Shown here: piece after piece, positions 59,920-64,000 of the stretch
Numbering within the stretch: position 1 is the stretch's first letter
Layout: each line of letters starts with the position of its first letter
NCBI GenBank assembly: GCA_035236585.1
Contig: CP141134.1
Coordinates: 22,560,414 to 22,624,413, forward strand
Direction: 5' to 3'
DNA from: Warburgia ugandensis
Taxonomy: Eukaryota; Streptophyta; Magnoliopsida; Canellales; Canellaceae
DNA length: 64,000 nt
The notes under the pieces: generated by a model
Told to the model about the DNA's origin: nothing
Seen by the model: the letters and a program-made list of their open reading frames with translations, nothing else
The model's database searches: none
Program-made: the position numbers and the translations under genes

Positions 59920-59924
59920 ATGAA
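59920..59924. repeat. Target-site duplication ATGAA, right copy
   Basis: Partner of 44121-44125. Confidence 0.92.
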
Positions 59925-60690
59925 TCTTTGTTGTATGCATAGTAAGCTTCAACATTTATGTCACTTAATGTCTCTAGATCATCAATCTAGGGAATTAAGT
60001 ACACATCAATGTCGTTCCTTGGCTGCTTTAGAATTAATATCAATATAGTTAACATCATGAACTTCTTCTTCATGCAAAAAGATGGTCAAAGGTTGTAATG
60101 AACCTATATAATATGCTAACAACTGTGTCTGCTGCTTATAGATCCATGAGGATGAATCTTATTTGCAAATAATTCAAGTCATAGGTTTCTAAGTTCTTGT
60201 CCAAAATTAAGCTACAAGAAGTATATGAGCTTCCATGAAGGTTATTTACTAGATGGTGTCAAAGGCTATCAGCTACTCTCTCCATAGCATGCCATACCAA
60301 TTTATTCATTGTTTCTCAAATGCAAAGCATGCTTTTGATCCTTGGAATGGAGAGGAAATACCATAGGACCTTTGCGAGAATGCTCCACAAATTGGGCATG
60401 TAGTTTTATGCTTGTGCTCCTTCCTCTATATTATGCAATCATTAGGACAAATATATATATCTTCTCATACTTCAACCCTACTCCAGACATGGTTTTCTTT
60501 GCCTCCCATATGGACCTCCTCAGTTAGTTGTCCTTTGATAGTATTTTACCAACTACTTTCAAGACTTCTGTAAAACCTTGATTTGAGAGACCAAATCTTG
60601 ATTTTATATTACAAACTTCTACCATTGCTGATGGTATAATAATTCATCAGTTTTCTTAAATGTAGTCTAAAATAGTTTAGGGTTGACAAG
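59925..60690 (-). pseudogene. CACTA TNP2-type transposase relic, N-terminal third
   Basis: The minus strand gives SNGRSL at the right edge, then IYICPNDCIIYRG (TNP2 landmark with the CPNDC motif), KGPMVFPLHSKDQKHALHL, then FMMLTILI...QPRNDIDVYLIPLIDDLE and AYYAYNKDSF before the ATGAA site. These are the landmarks that precede the part at 41887-44120, so the two pieces were one gene. The 5' end is cut at about 60690 by the Athila-like LTR that follows. Several stops. Confidence 0.92.
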
Positions 60691-63268
60691 TTTTCAATTT
60701 TGTATCAAAAGTAACCCATGTGTTATAAATTACAGGCATAATTCTAGGGTTTTGTTGAAATTTCATAACACATGCATTTTTGACCTAATAATTCAAAAGT
60801 TTAATATTTTGCAAGTTTTGATGATAATCCAGAGATCAAGACCAAAAGAAGATAAAAAACTGAGATAAAGTAAGATAAGGATTGAAGATCAAGACCAAAA
60901 GAAGGTCAAAAATCTAAATTTCTAATATTTCAAAGCTAAATCAAGGGCCAAGATCATGCTAGGGTAAGTAAGAAGGCAATGGGAAGCATCAAAAGTGATT
61001 AAAATGGTCCATACCAAAAAGACATACATTTCTATCACCTTTGCATGAACATTGGTGCCACACATGAGGTTTCCTAATCCAACTAGGAAACCTAAGCAAG
61101 CCAAGCCATTCAAGATTGGAAACCAAGGGAGTTAGCCAATCAAGCCAACAAGGAATGAGCCATCAAGCCACATGAGAGCCATGTCACATGGAGTCACACA
61201 ATTAGAGGATCAATTCAAGAAATTATCTCATGCTAAAAGTGTGATTTTTAAGGAATAATTAAAAGGTTTTGAGAGGTATTTGTAATATGTAAGATGATCA
61301 TGCATAGGTAGACCAATCAAGAGAGAAATCCCACTTTTCACTTTTCACTTTCTATTTTCCATTTTTTCCAACCACATATCCTAGGGTTCATATCCTAGGC
61401 TTCCATGATTTTTTATTAGGGAGGGAGCCACCTTCCTAAGAAAGTCCCCCTTGCTTAGTTGTCATTTTAGGTTGTTTCCTATTTAGGAAACCCCTAGATC
61501 TGTTTCAAATCAAAGCACATAAATCACCCCATATTCTTTCCCATATTTCCTACCATTTCCCTTTCTATTTTTCTCTCTTTTACAAAAATAAAATACCATC
61601 CAATTAGAAAGGAAGGAGCTCCATGCCACCTCCTTGAGAAGGTGACACCTCTCCCCTTTCTAAATACATGGTAGCTAGCCATGATGTCATCTTATTAGCT
61701 CACTTGTTTACCTTGCCTTTCCATCTAACTTTCTTCATTAAAATCCTAGATATAGCTTTACTTTCCATTCCTAAAATAGGTTTCATTCAATTGGAAACCC
61801 AGCCATCTATAAAAGCCCAATCATTCAACATTTTTTTCCAAGTAGGGGTTTTGTGAGAAAAGCTTGAAAGTAGCACTCTTGCTTGGTGATTCTTGGAGCT
61901 TTGGACTTTGGATTACTTTTGGTATATTCTTCCTTCAGAATCTTAAGTATTTTATCTTACTTTGCACTTCAATTCTAGGTTAGTAGTTTTCTTTACATTC
62001 TTGATTTCATAGTTTGTTTTGTTGCTTGAGTTTCATACTCATAATTCGTCCTCATTTTCCCTTAGTATTTTGCTTCCACCTTCTTAGTTTTTCTTTCTTA
62101 TTTATCAAAGATCCAAATTAATTCTTCTCTAGCAGTGAAAGCTAAGAGAAGAAAAAGCTAGAATCATTGATTTGCATCTTTGAATTCAATGTTTTTTGCT
62201 TGAAATTGGAACTAGTTCTAGGAGTCTTTTGCCTCATTGTAGCCCCATCATTCCAGGCATCCTTCTCCTTAATCCTCTTTTGGGTTTCACTTGCATGTTA
62301 TCTTAGTTTAGATTGAGATCATTATAGTAAGTTCTTTATAGGATTTGAATCAAGTTTTGGGCTCTTGAAGACTGCACAATTTTCAAATTTCAATCTATGT
62401 ATCATGCACACTCTAATTTGATGTACTTTGACATTCAATCAATAAAATTATCTAATTATTATTTTTAATGATTATTTCTAGTATTTAAGTATGTTAGATC
62501 TTGAGTGCCATCTTGCATAAAATGTACTAGGTCAATTGCTTTCTATGTTTGATTTGATTTTCTTAAGTGCTTGAAATCTAGAATCTTCATGCTTAGTCTC
62601 TAGCACCTTATTCATCATATTTTCTTGATACCTTAGGAAATCATTTATGTTTTTAAGCTGTTTATTAAGTTCTTTCATTAGAACACAAGTCAGTCAGCTT
62701 TTTCTTATTGAATTTGGAGTATTTTTCATCCCATGAACCATGCCACCATCCTATGGATCATGTGCATTGGACTTGAGTAATTCTTCTTTAGATCTTGCTT
62801 TAGTTGTTTAATCTTAGTATAGGAGTATTTAATTTGTTGTTTGCATCTTAATATAGTTTTAGAAATTTTCATTTTTAATTTGGAAAGTTCCATTTTTAAA
62901 AATTTTTAGGTTTAGGAAAATGTTAAATTAGGAAAGTTTCCTTTACTTAAGTTCTCTAGATTACTTAAGTTTTCGTAGATTAGTTTTTTTTTGTTGAATC
63001 CATGTTAGCTAGGAAATATTCTAATTTTATTGAATAACTTTATCTTTAGAAAGCTTCCTTTAGTTGTAGTTTCTAATTTTATACATGTTTCCCATTCCAT
63101 GTTGTTCAAATTCCTAGCTTAATCAAAAACCCTTTTCATTGGCTATGATAAGCAACTTAAATAAAATCTAATCTAATAAAAATTCTATGAGATTCCTCAT
63201 GGGATCGACCTCTCTCATTTGCAAATACTAATTTGATTCGTGTGCTTGCAAGTAATTTTAAAGCTACA
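60691..63268 (+). mobile_element. Athila-like 5' LTR, about 2.58 kb
   Basis: Starts near ttttcaattttgtatc (decayed from the TGTTTAATTTTGCAT-type start) and ends attttaaagctaca. It contains aacccatgtgttataaatt and cataacacatgcattttt near the start, a TATAAAAGCCC box at 61810-61820, AATAAA near 62444, and the gggatcgacctc block at 63201-63212. A degraded primer-binding site follows at 63278, so this is a 5' LTR with its interior to the right. It interrupts the TNP2 relic at its left edge. The exact left boundary is uncertain by a few bases. Confidence 0.75.
61810..61820 (+). promoter_or_regulatory. TATA box of the Athila-like 5' LTR
   Basis: tataaaagccc preceded by agccatc, about 1.1 kb into the LTR. 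Related LTRs have TATATAAAAACCC (minus strand, about 37865-37877) at the matching place. Confidence 0.5.
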
Positions 63269-63277
63269 CCAAGGTTT

Positions 63278-63295
63278 TGGTGCCATTGTGGAGGA
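63278..63295 (+). other. Degraded primer-binding site (tRNA-Asp type)
   Basis: TGGTGCCATTGTGGAGGA resembles the TGGCGCCGTTGCCGGGGA site of Athila-type gypsy elements. Most differences are C-to-T or G-to-A, consistent with decay of a methylated copy. It lies nine bases after the LTR end. Confidence 0.7.
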
Positions 63296-64000
63296 ATCAC
63301 AAAGGATTTATGGTTCGATCTTTTGTTTAGATTATTTATCTTTAGTCGTAGTTTTAGGTTGCATTAGATTAGGATTTTTACATCATTCTTCCATATTTTG
63401 CTAATTTCTCAAAAATTGATATATCTTACTTGTTTTATGGGTGGGGAATTTGGCAAAAGGAGAGGTGGGGATCCTGTGTGCCAAAGCTTCATCAAATTAG
63501 GATTTATTTTCTTTTTAAGATTAGGTTTTTTGTGTGAACTTTTAGTGAGGCCCTATTTTAATTTGCAACTAGTTCTTTCATTTTAAAAAGATTGTAATAA
63601 AATAGTCCAAGTGTGGGGTATGAAGGCCTACATGTGATCATCATTAGAAACTCCACTATAAGTTTCTCTCACTTTATTTTTCCTTATGTAGTTGTATTTA
63701 GTGTAGTTGCATATTGGTTAGTAGTGTAATTCATATAGTTTAAGATCATTCATAGTACTTGTTGCATATTATTAAGGTTGTTGCATTATATTGAACCTAT
63801 TTAACAAATGTAACTTTGTTAGATAACATATAAGTAACCATTAGTTTTCTTTTCCTTGTAATTGTATTGCACGTGCTTTACAATAGATGGAGCACATGAA
63901 TAGTTAGGGCCCCACAGGAACCCTCATAAGATAAGGACTGGATTTCATCACCAGATCCTTGGCCCACCTAGGTAATCAATCAAATTTCTTGTATGCTTGT
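63296..64000 (+). mobile_element. Start of the Athila-like interior, runs off the window
   Basis: Leader sequence after the primer site. No gag frame can be recognised with confidence before the window ends; the 62-codon frame at 63398-63586 has no domain. Confidence 0.45.

Noticed and set aside
1-64000. CRISPR arrays, operons, riboswitches or other prokaryotic features
   Set aside because: Nothing of the kind is visible, and intron, SINE and LTR evidence shows plant nuclear DNA.

Overview
The window looks like nuclear DNA of a flowering plant: AT-rich, mostly repeats, many simple-sequence tracts, a single clear host gene with a plant-type split WRKY domain, a tRNA-derived SINE of the Au type, plant LTR retrotransposons and CACTA (En/Spm) transposons. 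I cannot name the species.

The one apparently intact host gene is a two-exon group IIc WRKY transcription factor (16162-18583, + strand, 157 aa, WRKY75/WRKY45-type C-terminus). An Au-like SINE with an 8-bp target duplication sits about 1.1 kb upstream of its ATG.

Almost everything else is layered transposon debris. From left to right: an old minus-oriented LTR relic (1798-8935) interrupted by a solo LTR (2938-5381, duplication GACTA) and an Athila-like LTR fragment (5990-7222); a decayed CACTA accessory transposase (8960-11060, +); a copia gag relic (12370-13101, -) and a palindrome-rich patch; the SINE and WRKY gene; a 3.7-kb solo LTR (20774-24499, duplication TCTTG); an Athila-type Ty3/gypsy relic (3' LTR 28420-29079, pol 30840-33400, -) whose integrase is split by foreign DNA that includes a plastid 23S rRNA fragment; a second CACTA accessory transposase (35770-33590, -); an Athila-like solo LTR (36606-38965); a (CA)n tract and purine-rich minisatellite (39952-40560); and a CACTA TNP2-type transposase pseudogene on the minus strand (60690-59925 and 44120-41887).

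The TNP2 pseudogene is split by a 15.8-kb non-autonomous LTR element (44126-59919) with 2.6-2.7-kb LTRs, a tRNA-iMet primer site, a polypurine tract and matching ATGAA duplications. No gag or pol is visible in its interior, so it resembles a LARD. Two more LTR insertions nest inside it (48976-53499, duplication GTCTT; 54154-57108, duplication CCTCT). The second is a related LTR in the opposite orientation and forms a kilobase-scale inverted repeat with the host element's 5' LTR. At the right end an Athila-like 5' LTR (60691-63268) with a degraded tRNA-Asp-type primer site cuts into the TNP2 gene again and runs off the window.

No novel enzymatic system is evident. The strongest new material is the nested-insertion history with five exact target-site duplications for LTR insertions, a non-coding family of very large LTRs with shared ends, and the plastid rRNA fragment inside an integrase. 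All homology statements are from reading translations and remembered family motifs, not from database searches.
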